In this document: positions 36,367 to 47,887 of the stretch, piece after piece
Layout of the letters: each line of letters begins with the position of its first letter
Numbering within the stretch: position 1 is the stretch's first letter
NCBI GenBank assembly: GCA_021527695.1
Contig: JAKFAO010000010.1
Location: 1,294,776-1,358,775 of the forward strand
Direction of reading: 5' to 3'
DNA from: Naematelia aurantialba
Taxonomy: Eukaryota; Basidiomycota; Tremellomycetes; Tremellales; Naemateliaceae
DNA length: 64,000 bases
Notes under the pieces: model-generated
What the model was told of the DNA's origin: nothing
Seen by the model: the letters and a program-made list of their open reading frames with translations, nothing else
Database searches by the model: none
Position numbers and translations under genes: made by a program

Positions 36367-36756
36367 GCAGACTGGTCAGCAGAGAGACAGAGAGGAATGA
36401 GTGGACCGTAGCCCGGCGGGGGATATGGCCTTGGAAAGGCAGCCAAGTGTATATCACATGGAATGCCCTTCCTACGGCGCCTCCGAGACCCGTAGTCATC
36501 TCTGTTTATAGCATTACATCACACTCAGCGTGTGCAATGTATGCTTTGGATCGGGTACCTTGCCTAGCTCTTCGAGGTCTACTGCTGTTACTCCCGAGGC
36601 TGCAGCATCGACGGAGGCTCAGATGTCGTTGGATGGCTCTGAATTGGGCGATTCGGACACTCCGAAATCAATCTCGGCGACAGCGATAACTGACTCGGGA
36701 ATATACTGTCATACATATACAACTCAGCGGCCCTCTGTTTCCAACTCTCTCCAAGG
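36367..36756. other. Transporter 3' flank and DAO promoter
   Basis: 390 bases. CATACATATACAAC at 36710-36723 is a TATA candidate about 40 bases before the DAO start. No gene seen. Confidence 0.4.
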
Positions 36757-38141
36757 ATGTCTATCCCCGTCGCAATGTACGACGTGGTTGTCCTCGGTGC
36801 CGGAGGTGGGTAGGGTTTGAATTTGCAGAGTCATGTTGACGGACAGTGATCGGCTTATCGATCGCGCGAGAGCTACATGGCCGCGGGCTGCGAGTTGCCA
36901 TTGTCGCGCGTGACTTGCCAGACGAGGCACATAGTACTGGCTTCGCCAGCCCATGGGCAGTGAGTCGCGTGCCCCTCTGACATATGTCGGTCTTGAATCG
37001 TCGATTCAGCAGCTAAGTTCGAGGTAGGGCTGCAACTGGTTTTCGTTTGAAACGGCAGCCGACAGTCCCCATGCCAAGTGGGATCGGATCACATTCGATA
37101 GGTTCGGCAAACTGGCTGAGGAGCACCCAGACCTATGCGCTCGTACACCGTTGTATTCTGTATGGAGCCGTCCCAAACCCGACGGCGGCAGACCATGGTT
37201 TCATCAGGTCGTCGGAGATGTACGTGCATCCTCTCAACGAGACAACCGGGAACTGATAAGGACGACCTAGTATCGGGACCTCAACGATCCATCTGGCAAG
37301 TCTATACCGGGTGGATTCCCCTTTGGATACTATTTCACCTCGTTCACCGTACACGCTCCGGGATACACTGCACATCTCGGTCGCGAAGTCCGAGGGGCAG
37401 GGATCCCCATCATCCGACACCGACTCATGTCCCTCGACGAAGCATATGACCTGCCTCAGGTCGGCCCCGTGAAGCTCGTGGTGAATGCTCTCGGCCTCGG
37501 TGCGAGGGCACTCGAAGGAGTCGAGGACGACAAGGTATACCCGGCAAGAGGGCAGACCGTGCTGGTGCATGCACCAGGTGTCAAGACATGCATCATGCAG
37601 ACCGAGGGGTTCAATGCGCCCCCGCCACAGCCCGGCGAAGGTCAGTCCGTTTCCAAACTTTACCGCTGCAACGCCTCCCGTCTCACATGTGCAGATCCTC
37701 TACCGCCTCCCGCGTACATTATTCCACGTCCGGGGCCAGAGGATCACGTCGTCCTCGGTGGAACCTATATCAAGGACGACTACTCTACCCTTCCTGACTT
37801 GCGCGAGTCGGAACGTATCCTCAAAGCGTGCTATGAGCTCGAGCCTCGCCTGGCAGGACCAAATGCCAAGAGCTGGCGAGATATAAAGGTCGTCTCGCAT
37901 AACGTGGGTCTTCGACCGGCGCGGGAGGGAGGTCCTCGGGTGGAGCTTGAGGAGAGGGACGATCGAGAGGGGAAGAAGCTGGCGGTCGTTCATGCTTATG
38001 GTGTCGGTTCTGCAGGGTGAGTATCCCTATGCGTTCGATTGCTGACCATGCAGCTTCCAGTCAAGTCTGGGGATTGCGGAAACGGTTGGGGATCTCGTCA
38101 TGTCTCATCTAAGCAAGCACCATTTGGAAGCGGAACTGTGA
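36757..38141 (+). CDS. D-amino-acid oxidase (FAD-dependent)
   Basis: Oxidises D-amino acids to imino acids, which hydrolyse to keto acids, with hydrogen peroxide. The start ATG gives MSIPVAMYDVVVLGAG, and the first intron splits the FAD-binding GxGxxG (VVLGAG then VIGLSIARELHGRGL). Later exons give GFASPWAGCNWFSFE, the substrate-side PGGFPFGYYFTSFTVHAPGYTAHL and KLVVNALGLGARALEG. RGQTVLVHAPG and GLRPAREGGPRVELE carry the conserved Arg. The family signature VVHAYGVGSAGFQSSLGIAETV spans the last intron (about 38018-38052). Yeast DAO usually ends in a peroxisomal SKL-type signal. Here the visible end is HHLEAEL, which is not a classical one. Confidence 0.85.
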
Positions 38142-38220
38142 CCAATTATGCATCGTCCATACCATACGATTCTTCTGCGCCCTCTACAGTAGCTAATACT
38201 GTCCTGTCTCGAGGAGCAAC

Positions 38221-39845
38221 TTAGAACAGCTTATCGTCGGCACGAGTGTGCTTCAGGGACCAACCAGCCTGTTCCACCACAAAGGCAATTGCCAGTTCGG
38301 TAAAGCGGGCCATGTGCTAGGATTCACTGTCAGCACTGTCTGTGAATGGAATGTCGCTGTTGTATACTCACATCCAGCGAAAAGACGCCCGTCTCATCGT
38401 TGACATCCATCTTGTCTTTGGTCGAGTGAACGTATGGATCAAAGTCTCCCGGGAAGGTTCCCCTAGCAACTGGGTCGCCTTCCGTGGCGAAAACGGAAGG
38501 ATAGCCTGCTTGGGTCCAAGACATGTAGTCGGAACCGGCGGGACTGGCAAGAAGTTAGTAATGAGACTTCTAGCCAGGGTGCCAATGGTAAACTCACGCA
38601 TTCAAAACAGACACGTTGACCGGAAGATCGATGTATTCCTTGGATAGTGCCGCACACCAATCGGTCAGTTCTGGGTCTGCTTCGTCCTTGATAAAGTAGA
38701 TAGACTCGGTTGAATTTGTGTGAATGAAAGCGGTCATGTCCTAGGAAGAGTCAGTCATGCCTGTGACGTGTAGCGATCGGGGAGACGCACAAACTCCATC
38801 ATTGCGCTGACTTTCATGCCCGTGTCTTTCTTGTATCCGGCCATATCAAGACTGCCCAGAAGCCCGGCTTCTTCAGCAGCATACCAGTGGAACTCGACAG
38901 GGCCGTTTGTAGGAATGAATCCCCGAGTAGCAAGCACACGAAAGGCTTCAAGAATGCTGACAGTGCCCGAGCAATCGTCGTCGGCCCCCGGTGCAGGCAG
39001 AAGAGGGAAGAGGTAGTTTGCAGAGTCCTGATGCGCTCCTACGATGGTGAGGGGCAAAGAAGCGTTGCGAATGGGAGGCTCGAATCGCGCGATGATGCTA
39101 GGTTGGGCAAAGTGGTGTGTGTGGTATTCGAGCGAGATGTAAGTCTGGAACGGCGAAGCTGCAATGATCTAGGGGGTCATTCATCAGCTCCGCCCAATGC
39201 ATAAGCAAACGAGGAGAAACTGTCGGACCTCGGCGATATGATTGTAAAGCCAAGTCGCACTATGGGCACCGCTGGTACTGTGATAGTATCGCGAGTAGTA
39301 GCTCGTCATGTGATGCAGTACATCGTGCATCTTGCTTGTTGAGATATCTGCAAAGCAGGGCTTGACAAATCTCTGTTGTGTCAAGTTGGGTAGGTCTAAG
39401 CGAGAGACGTGTCAGCTCTTCCACCCGTTCATCGATGAGATTGCCTTGGCTGTTTGGCGCACTCACGAGCTTTGCCAGCCATGAGACTGTTCGCGCCCTC
39501 GGCCAGGTCTTGCCGACCAGTGAGGTCCATGAACTTGAGCCCCAAGCGCCTGAGCCTCATCTTGTCGCCTTCGGTCATCCATGTGGGCTCGCCCTGGCCA
39601 AAGACACGCAACAATCTCGGCTCCGCGAGATGTTCCTTCAATTCGGGGCGGAGGCTCACCATAGCCTCCACGGGGTCATTGGGGTGGTCCTGCAACGCTG
39701 CCAGGATGGACGCTGGCACGGTATGCGCCTTGGCAGCAGATTCCGGGTTGGACAGGGTGAGTTGAGATGGGGCATCGTACAGCGGCGTGGCGAGGGCGAG
39801 GGTGGCTAACAGAGAAGCTAGGATACTGCGTGATAGCGCGACCAT
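38221..39845 (-). CDS. Secreted M28 leucine aminopeptidase
   Basis: Zinc exopeptidase removing N-terminal residues from peptides outside the cell. The start ATG at 39843-39845 opens a signal peptide (MVALSRSILASLLATLALA), then a propeptide-like region. The zinc ligands and catalytic residues are in order: His of GAHQDS, bridging Asp of PGADDDCSGT, Glu-Glu of YAAEEAGLLGS, Asp of MMEFDMTAF and His of DPYVHSTKDKMD. Introns at about 39463-39395, 39228-39165, 38790-38742, 38600-38545 and 38370-38315 are supported by frame. The end is HTRADDKLF. Length and layout match fungal Lap1-type enzymes. The 3' end is only 80 bases from that of the DAO gene. Confidence 0.86.
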
Positions 39846-40091
39846 GATGCTCGTCGTCTCACAGTATAGAGGCAAACACAAGTCCAAGTCGCACAGAGGC
39901 TTGAGAGACCACGCCTGGTGATAACAGCGTGGATCCTGTCCGGTCTGTTTAAGGATTTACTCGATGGCACGCATGGTGACACAAGTACCCAAAATGGTAC
40001 GACTACGTGCGCAGTTTACGCTGTTATCGTCCCGCCTGTGATATCCTTGATCGGGTAATCTCATTTTTCACAGCTCAACCTGCTTACAACC

Positions 40092-41000
40092 ATGTCTAGC
40101 GGTCCTATCCTGTATGCACGGTCATCGGCCCTCTCCATTGCCTATCGGGAGTATGGCCCTTCCGCAGGCTGGCCCGTCATCCTCACTCATGGATTCCCTT
40201 ACGACCCTCACGCTTACGACGAGGTCGTTCCGCACCTTGTATCCCAGGGCGCACGAGTAATCGTCCCGTATATACGGGGGTATGGACCAACCCGTTTCCT
40301 GTCTCCCGAGACGACGAGGAACGGACAACAGGCCGCGCTGGCGCGAGACATTGTCGATCTCCTCGACGCGCTTAGACTTGATAAAGCCTTGCTGGCTGGC
40401 TTTGATTGGGGTGGCTTGGCATCTTGTTGTGCCTCGTTGCTCTTCCCTGATCGAGTGGCTGGCTTGGTCTCCATGGCAGGGTACGATATCAACGACGTCT
40501 CAGCTCAACGACGCGCCAGTCTACCATTCTTGGAGTGTAGAGTATGGTACCAACACTTGTTCCAGTCGGAACGAGGACGAGAATGCCTCGAACTCCACCG
40601 CCGAGATCTATGCAAGATGCTTTGGAGGCAGTGGTCCCCCAACTGGTCGTTCTCGGACCTGCTGTACGAGCAGGTCGCAGAGACGTTTGACAATCCCGAT
40701 TTCGTGGACGTGGTCATCCACTGCTATCGGCACTGTTTCGGCAACGCCCCAGGAGAAGCAAAATACGACGAGCTGGAACAGGTATTGCGCGATCGACCAA
40801 AGATCGTCGTCCCAACCATCACGATTGACGGGGTAGATGATATTCTCAAGCCAGGTGGGACGGCACACCACGCAGAGATGTTCACCGGAAAACACGAGCA
40901 TCGAGCCGTCAAGTCTGGACATGCCCTTCCATTTGAAGCCCCCGAAGAGTTTGCTGCAGCTATCGTGGCAGTTCACGACTGGATTCTTGCAGCCGAGTAG
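40092..41000 (+). CDS. Alpha/beta hydrolase, epoxide hydrolase/dehalogenase-like
   Basis: A single uninterrupted exon of 302 residues, unusual for this intron-rich region. The oxyanion motif is LTHGFPYD. The nucleophile elbow AGFDWGG carries Asp rather than Ser, as in epoxide hydrolases and haloalkane dehalogenases. A cap region lies at about residues 140-215. The acid is likely the Asp in TIDGVDDIL and the base is the His in SGHALPFEAP. The end is VHDWILAAE. No signal peptide, so probably cytosolic. It starts 246 bases from the oppositely directed aminopeptidase. Substrate is unknown. Lack of introns could mean retroposition or transfer, but codon use looks like the neighbours. Confidence 0.82.
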   Translation: MSSGPILYARSSALSIAYREYGPSAGWPVILTHGFPYDPHAYDEVVPHLVSQGARVIVPYIRGYGPTRFLSPETTRNGQQAALARDIVDLLDALRLDKALLAGFDWGGLASCCASLLFPDRVAGLVSMAGYDINDVSAQRRASLPFLECRVWYQHLFQSERGRECLELHRRDLCKMLWRQWSPNWSFSDLLYEQVAETFDNPDFVDVVIHCYRHCFGNAPGEAKYDELEQVLRDRPKIVVPTITIDGVDDILKPGGTAHHAEMFTGKHEHRAVKSGHALPFEAPEEFAAAIVAVHDWILAAE

Positions 41001-41287
41001 CAACAGAGTGGACGCCAAGAGCTTTGCGACGTTCACCTGCCCTGCCAATGCTACTCCGTGAACTCACTCGGCTCGACTACCTCCCCGTGCATGCCATTGG
41101 TTCGCTGTCAGCCTTTGGTTGTGCTCTCCTTATCAGCGGCGCTCGTGCCGCCGCGAAGGCCGCGAAGACTGGAATCCAGAAAGGACGGCACGGCTGAGCT
41201 CTGAGCTTCGCATCGCAATTAAGCCGTCGGCAATATCCTACATGTGTCCAAAATGTCTCCCGGGTATGCAGTGTCCCTACGCCTCCT

Positions 41288-42987
41288 CTATACATCACAG
41301 ACCGACTCCCAGTCTCCCCACCTCAGTGCTCTCTCGTCGACCCAGTCATGGAATGTCTCCCAACGGCAACTCGCGGCCAGACCGTCTTCGCACCCGTGCA
41401 TGATCTCATGTTTTCCATTGACCACCGCGCGCACGTAGTCGCCGTCGCCTTTGCAGTGAAAGCGCTCGAGACCGACGTGACCGAGGAAAGGGACAATGTG
41501 CGATGTCTTCCAGTCGCGGTTGGGGACCCGATGGTCCAGTGGTGGCGGCTGCGATGCCGAATGCGCCGAAGTGGACGAATTGTAGAGATTCAAGAATACT
41601 GCGACGAAAGCTGGCGACTCGCGATGTGTGAAAGAAGGATGCAACCTGCCGTCAGCAAGGAGCGCAAGCGAGTCTCACAGTTGTGAGTGGGTGGCATTTG
41701 GCGGCAGCTTTGGCTTCGGCAGCGGTTGCAGCGAATGTGCGGCCCCCTCATCTTCTGTTTCGGTGTTGGAGTCGTTGCCGCCCAAAAGGTGTTTAGCTGT
41801 CTTCACCCAGGGCATGCCGAGATAGGGCGAGAGGTCATTGCCATACCCCATCATGTAGTGAAATCGCACATCCATATAATACTCAAAGTCTAGCCACTCG
41901 TCGTCGGTGAAGACATGGCAAAATGGGGAAGACCCTTGTGCGATAGTCTCGTATCCACACAACTATTCTGATCAGCGACGTACGGCAGCTTTCCTTACCA
42001 TTTGCATGGCAAGAATGTCCTGGTCATCCAGCTTTGCTGCGATCATCGGGATCGACTGTGCTAATCTGGCTCGAACTTTCTGCGCATACACAGCCAGCCA
42101 TTTGTTGGCCGGCTCCAGGGACGACGCCTTCTCCCATGTACCACACGCTTTCTATCTTGGATCAGCCGTGAAACTTCCTTGCATCTCACGTGCGGGGTAA
42201 GGGAGCGATCCCAATCTCGCGCTTTGTTGGGGACCTTGACAAGCTGGACCACGTCTCCGTCTCCATGCCCATCGTCTCCTGACTGGTGCCGAGGGAAGGA
42301 CCCGAGTATGTACGCCTTGGCAGACTCGATGTCCCGATCCGAAGAGGCCGTCCATACCAGTTCTTCAGCTTTGACATCGAATTTCCTCACCTTGTATGTT
42401 TTCTCCTTGCGATGTTTCTTCCCCTGTTTGTTCGCATTTGCGACTTTGCGCTTTTTGGATGGGAACAGGTCATCATACTGCTTTCTGACGTATTTGCCAA
42501 ACGTCTGTGCACGGTCAACCAAGACTACTTTCTCCCTTGCGTACCTTGGCATCCCGCATCCCTCGATCACTGAGCTGCTCCAGCCTGTCCACCACGATAG
42601 GTGTCTCCCATTCTCTGAGGAAGCTCCAGTCACCTGACTCGGGCAGCTCCTCGCCCGTCAAATTCCCGATCTTGTGGATAAATGGACCCATAGTCTGCTC
42701 GTACTCGTCGTCATTGCCCAATATGCTCGAGTGTCGGACCAACAGAGAGACGCGCGTCAAGGAGCATTTCGGAGGAAGTGGAGTTGGCTTGTCGGTGGGT
42801 AGGAAGAAAGGTGAAATTGCAGAGAGATCTATACCGGTCACATTTCTTGCTGATTGAATCACGGAGACAGAGCGCCCTCACGTTTCAATGGATCCAGCCT
42901 AGAAGGAGTTGAGAACGTTTCCTGCGCAGGCGCCGCCAGAACCGTGCTTAGAAGTGTTCCCAACACAAGCAACCCCCCTACGACCAT
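41288..42987 (-). CDS. Secreted histidine phosphatase, branch 2 (acid phosphatase/phytase-like)
   Basis: Extracellular phosphate-scavenging enzyme by family. The start ATG at 42985-42987 gives a clear signal peptide (MVVGGLLVLGTLLSTVLA, then APAQETFS). After an intron the frame continues NVTGIDLSAISPFFLPTDKP. The active-site segment reads SLLVRHSSILGNDDEYE: Arg and His are kept, but the usual RHGxRxP is not. Later exons hold AEELVWTASSDRDIESAKAYILGSF, CGYETIAQGSSPFCHVFTDDEWLDFEYYMDVRFHYMMGYG and the C-terminal MHPSFTHRESPAFVAVFLNLYN, where the donor motif is HRE instead of HD. The end is DWVDERALRWGDWESVCDV. Cysteine-rich, as secreted phytases are. The family is clear; activity is likely but unproven given the motif changes. 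Confidence 0.78.
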
Positions 42988-43413
42988 CTTGCACCAGAGA
43001 ATCGAGGTCTACAAGAATGTCAAGAACAACACAGATAGAAGGCTGACCATTGATCGACGTTTCTGAAAACCCAAAGTTTTGGTACCAGATGGGCAATGAC
43101 GTCAGATAGTCCGTGCGCAAAGCAGACAACAGACTTTTGATCGAGGTCGAGACACGTCGAGTCACTTGTACATGCAACTATCAAGCAGCAACTGTGCAAA
43201 ATGGGGAAGAAGCTGTATGGAAACGCTGGGAAAGGCTACCGGTGCTCATGTATAGGACCAAGATAGACCTAGCAATGCCGCGGGAGAGGCTCCCAAAGTA
43301 AGACGCATGAGTGGCAAACTCTCCGGCAATACAAATGCATCTCGTTGTGGGTAGCGCAAACCGTTTGAAGCAAGAGAGATCAAAGCCAAGCACCTTCGTC
43401 CAGCTGTTACCTT
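42988..43413. other. Spacer between two minus-strand genes
   Basis: 426 bases holding the phosphatase promoter and the GH51 3' flank. No gene, strong repeat or RNA recognised. Confidence 0.5.
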
Positions 43414-45789
43414 TCAAGCAGTAGTCCCATCGAAAATGAAGAACGCCCAAGAATGCTTTTTCACATTGTACCCTGACCACTTGGCAGCCTCGATTGTGTG
43501 GATGTCCGGAACGACGGTGTCTGGCTTTTCAAAGGTATTCTTAAGCCCAGTCAGTGTCTCTTCTTTCCACCTCGCTTGGCAATTGAGCTTACGACAGCGC
43601 TGAGGTCATCAGAGTAGATTTCGTGGACTTCCACCTTTTCCACCTCTACACCGATGGTCAGTGTCGGGGAAAGAGATCAAATAGCGTGCTACGTACTGAA
43701 GCTTGAAAAGTCGCATTCCACCGTCCATGATGCCTCTGGGTGCCGGTTGAGGACGCTCAGACGGATGCTGGCGCCATTCGGTGTTTCGACCAGGACGGCG
43801 ACCACGTCGATGTAGGGGGGTTTGTAGAGCCCTTGCTGGATATACACTGGATAAGTGGGGCCGTCACTGCGGGGATGTCAGTGAGCATGATTACAATCGA
43901 CGGGCCGCAACATATCCAGTTTAGTCGCGGGGACTCACTAGACATCCGGCATGCTGGGGAGCTGGAGGAGGTGACCATTCTTCATGTATCGGGCGAACAG
44001 CTTGAGGGGGTGGAACAGTGTTTGTTTTAGGATACCGTCTGGCCTTGTCATGAGTGGTGAAATCTAAATCGAGACGAACTTCAGCGACAATTCGTTTCGA
44101 CATTGCGCTGCTGAAATCGGAACCCACGACATTGACACTCTGCGCCAAACATGCAATCCCAATATCCTTGTGTTTCCGGACCAGCACATTCAACCACGCG
44201 CAGAACCCGAGCATGTCCGTATAGTCATACGTTTGCTCGAGACCGACAGATCCAGGCGCCTTTTGCTCGTCCCACCTGCGATGGGGATCAGTCTCACCAC
44301 AGGACAAAAATGTCGCATAGGGGAAGCCCCGCACGGCAACTTTTGCACTCACACGTTCCACTCATCAAAGCAGATCTTCATATCCCTTGCAGGCTGTTTC
44401 TGCCAGCTTCGGTCGATGTTTGCCATATCGATTAGGGACTTGCACACATCAATGTGTTTCTCTGCGGCCTACGATCGACCATGTCAGGAAACGGTATTCG
44501 TTCTCAGTGATACGACGTACGGCTGGACCAAAGACGTTCTTCTCGTACTCGAAGCCGGGGACACTGCTGGCCTTGTCGTGGCCCAGCATCGTACTGTATA
44601 GGTCAGTCCTGCCGAGGCCAGCTAAGGAAGGAAGTATGGGGAGCCCAGACTGACTAGAAATGAATGGAGTGGAGGTCGGCATAAGGGATCATCGTTTCGA
44701 TCACCTCGCGGTCCCATTCGCTTGCTCCCTGAGGTCTGTCAGCACAATGATTGTAAACCAATGTAAAAGTCCGCTCACCGTCTCTCCACATGACACGAGT
44801 TTGATGCTAGGATCCACCAACTTGAGTCCATGCGCCCATTGCTTTGCCTTCTTGGCGTAGTCGGTTGGACCAAGGTTACCAACCTGCCAAGGGCCCCACA
44901 CTGCCCCGATCAGCTGCGAGGACTCCACGCTCTGAGGAGGTCCTCACTCTCGTTACCAAGACCCCAGTATTTTACATTGTGCGGCTCTTCTCGACCGGTG
45001 TGCTGCCGCCGAAGGTTTGCCCAGCTGTCATGGTCAGTACATGTGGCCGTACGATCCAATGGGACGACCTACTGAGTGTCACCTTTCCCGTTGCAGTACT
45101 CGAGCCAGGCCAATGCTTCTTCGTACGATCCGGTTCCCACTGACCCAACGTAAGCTCGTTAACCTTGTGCTCCTCAGCCGGACCCGACATACTGTTCAAA
45201 CACAGGTACGGCTCGCAGCTTGTCGCGCGGCAGTAGTCGATAAACTCGTCGGTTCCAAAGCTGTGTCCTGTCAGCTCGCGCCTCGATAACATCAGGGCCA
45301 TCCACTCATCGCTCACAGGTTTGATTCGTCGCTCAGCCATGCCAGCTCGATGCGTTTTGGCCGCTTCTCGATGGGGCCGATCCCATCCTGCCAGTGGTAG
45401 TTGGAGACAAAGTTGCCTCCAGGCCATCGAAGCATTGGGATCTCTAGCTCTCCATCCTTGGCCAGAATCTTCTTGACGTCCTTCCTGAACCCAAGCCTAC
45501 CCTTGGTGATCTGCGTGCCATCATCCTGGCTCTCGAGCAGCTCTGCCGGGCTAGGCGCCTTGGGGTTATCGACTATGCCGCCGTAGATACACCGTCCTAG
45601 ATGCTCCAGGAATCCAGCGTAGAGCTTGTCTGTGATAGGTGCCTCGTTGGGGTGTACGAGGTGTGTCGGGTTGAGGTTGAGCGGGAACGGGGTGAGCTTG
45701 GCTGGGTGGGACGGCTTGGAGGAGAAATCGCCGGGCGCGGTGAGCATCAATGCCTGGAGCACTGAATCGTGAGGGGGGTGTCGCGACAT
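43414..45789 (-). CDS. Alpha-L-arabinofuranosidase (GH51), intracellular type
   Basis: Releases L-arabinose from arabinan or arabinoxylan oligosaccharides. The start ATG at 45787-45789 gives MSRHPPHDSV and no signal peptide. The catalytic barrel begins near GFLEHLGRCIYGGIVDN and continues LEIPMLRWPGGNFVSNYHWQDGIGP. The acid/base Glu is in KYWGLGNE, split by an intron from VWGPWQVGNLG (about 44955-44910). The nucleophile Glu is in CFDEWNVW (about 44355). The C-terminal beta domain runs to KKHSWAFFIFDGTTA with stop at 43414. About ten exons. With the GH140-like hydrolase and the sugar transporter about 10 kb away it suggests pectin side-chain use. Confidence 0.86.
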
Positions 45790-46325
45790 GCTGTTGGTGC
45801 GTTTGGGAGCTGTCTTGATGTTTGATGCTGGGGCCTGCTGAGGAGACTAGATCGGAGGGAGAGACACCAAAAGATACAAGTCTTTGGTCGACCAAGATGG
45901 AGCGAGAACCGGCGGTTGTCCCGGTAAATGATCACCCGCCAAACCTTTCAACCGAATATTTCCCGGTGATAGCCCCCGCTGTCTTGAAGCATGGAAGGTT
46001 GCGGCAACTGCTGCCACACCCTGATCCCATATCCTGACTCGACACGAGCTGAACAGGGGGGGGAGGACATGCATGCACAGGTGTCGATACGCGTAGAATG
46101 CACAGAGCACCGTTTCTGCATCTTGGACTGGGGGGGGGGCAAATCATTACGTAACCATTGAGTGAACAACGTTACGTAATATGTAAACATCCAGCGGTCA
46201 TGACCGATATTTCGGGATCTCGCATCATCGCTGGTCTTGCTTGATCTCTTGACATTGTTGCCTCCAGCCGCACCTCTGCTCGGACCGAACCCCCTTCCAC
46301 ATAGCACTATATCACTCTGGAAGCA
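45790..46325. promoter_or_regulatory. Divergent promoter with two TTACGTAA sites
   Basis: ATTACGTAAC at 46146-46155 and GTTACGTAAT at 46171-46180 form a perfect 10-bp inverted repeat with a 15-base spacer. Each arm holds the palindrome TTACGTAA, which fungal AP-1-like bZIP factors (Yap1/Pap1 class) are known to bind. They lie 146-180 bases upstream of the aldo-keto reductase, a gene class often under oxidative-stress control. A G11 run lies at 46129-46139. Confidence 0.55.
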
Positions 46326-47643
46326 ATGTCTGGACCGACGGTAACGCTCAATGACAACACCTCAATCCCTCAGATCGGCTTTGGCGCGGGTACGTCGCCC
46401 CCGCAGGGTCTGAGCAGTCCGGATCGAAATGTGCTGATGATGATCTCCAAGGCACCGCGCTCTTTGGTCGGGAATGCACCGAGCATGTTCTGAGCGCGTT
46501 GAAGACGGGATACAGGTACTTGGACTGCGCCCAGCAGTACAAGAACTCCGAGTCCGTTGGTGAAGCTTTGAAGCAGTGGGGTGGGAAGCGAGAGGACGTG
46601 TACATCCTCACCAAGTGTGAGTCCTCGACGCATTCTATGCGTGTGGCTAATGGAATGCGTAGTTGGGCTCAATGATCAGGTCGTAGACCCAAAGCAGGCT
46701 CTGGACGAAGAGTTGAAAAAGGTAGAGCAACCTCGTGTGACAACGCTGAGTGTACAGCTTGGAGTGGATTATGTCGACTTGTGTGAGTGACTCGTGTGGA
46801 CGATGGAAAGTGGGCTGACGTGGATTAGTCCTCATTCACAACCCCTTTGTGAGTGAACCATCCCTTCCCTTACGGACAGCAACTCTAGGCGGTGTGTGGG
46901 ACAACGGGGAACGGGGATAGCTCTTGGTCGCGCAGTTCCCTGATGGCCGCTCAGTACGCGAAGCCACACGGTTTTGTGGGTACTTGGAAGATCCTTGAGG
47001 CCCTTGTAGAGTCCGGAAAAACCCGCTCGATCGGTGTATCCAACTTCCGTGAGGAGGATCTTCTTGCAATGGAGTCTGAATGGAAGATTCCACCAGCTGC
47101 TAACCAGGCATGTCATCTACGCCAATGTTGAAGGTTTTGCAGCTGACACGATAGCTTCCCTCATTGCTCTCCTTCGCTGTCACCGTCTGCGATCCTAACA
47201 GATCGAGTTCCACCCTTACGTCGCCCATATCCCGCAAATCCAGCGCCTGCTTGCCCTCTGTGACAAACACAAGATCATCATTCAATCCTACGGTCCGCAG
47301 ACACCTCTCATCCGTGCCCCTGGCGGACCAGTTGACAGTGTCATCGAGAGGATTGCCTCGGAGCAGGGCAGTACGACCGGACAGGTGTTGCTCAAATGGG
47401 CACAGCAGTTCACCGGTGGCGTCGTGGTCACGTCAGTATTTTATTTCGCCACTGCAGACGTTCTTCCGATTACTGACTCGAGCAAGTACTTCACGACAAC
47501 CTGCAAGGCAGAAAGAGCAGCTCGAAGCGATTACCAACCTCGCCCCTCTTTCTCAGGCCCAACTGGATGCCATCACCGAAGCGGGAAAGCAGAAGACGTT
47601 CAGGCATTTTCAGGGCCCTGTCTGGGCAGCTGCGAAGCCGTAG
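46326..47643 (+). CDS. Aldo-keto reductase
   Basis: NAD(P)H-dependent reductase of aldehydes and ketones, cytosolic. The start ATG gives MSGPTVTLNDNTSIPQIGFGAGTALFGRE. The catalytic Tyr is in YRYLDCAQQYKNSESVGEAL with Asp four to five residues before, and the Lys is in VYILTK. Next come LGVDYVDL, IHNPF, GTWKILEALVESGKTRSIGVSNFREEDL, NQIEFHPYVAHIPQIQRLLALCDKHKI and IIQSYGP. The cofactor-binding VVTTSRQPARQKEQL is restored by removing an intron at about 47432-47487. The end is FRHFQGPVWAAAKP. About 300 residues over seven exons; the middle exons (46780-46960) are the least certain. Converges on pirin. Confidence 0.82.
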
Positions 47644-47887
47644 ATGCTCGCGTCATATCTGTTGTTTGCATCTTATCAGGGCATCTGTACGATGGTTTAG
47701 CTTACGCACTAAATGTGTGAATTCATTGCACGACAGGTCAAAGTTACGTGGAAAGTGAGATATTAGATCGATGTCAGTCACATGAGTCCCTGTCAGCTCA
47801 ACGACAAGACTGGGATAGGGTATCATCATACATCTACACAAAATCAATCCACACTACGTCTTCTAAACTTCCTACCTTCCTGGGGCG

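Noticed and set aside
40092..41000. Intronless alpha/beta hydrolase as a recent bacterial transfer.
   Set aside because: Single-exon genes of this size occur in such fungi; base and codon use look like the neighbours, and nothing else supports transfer.
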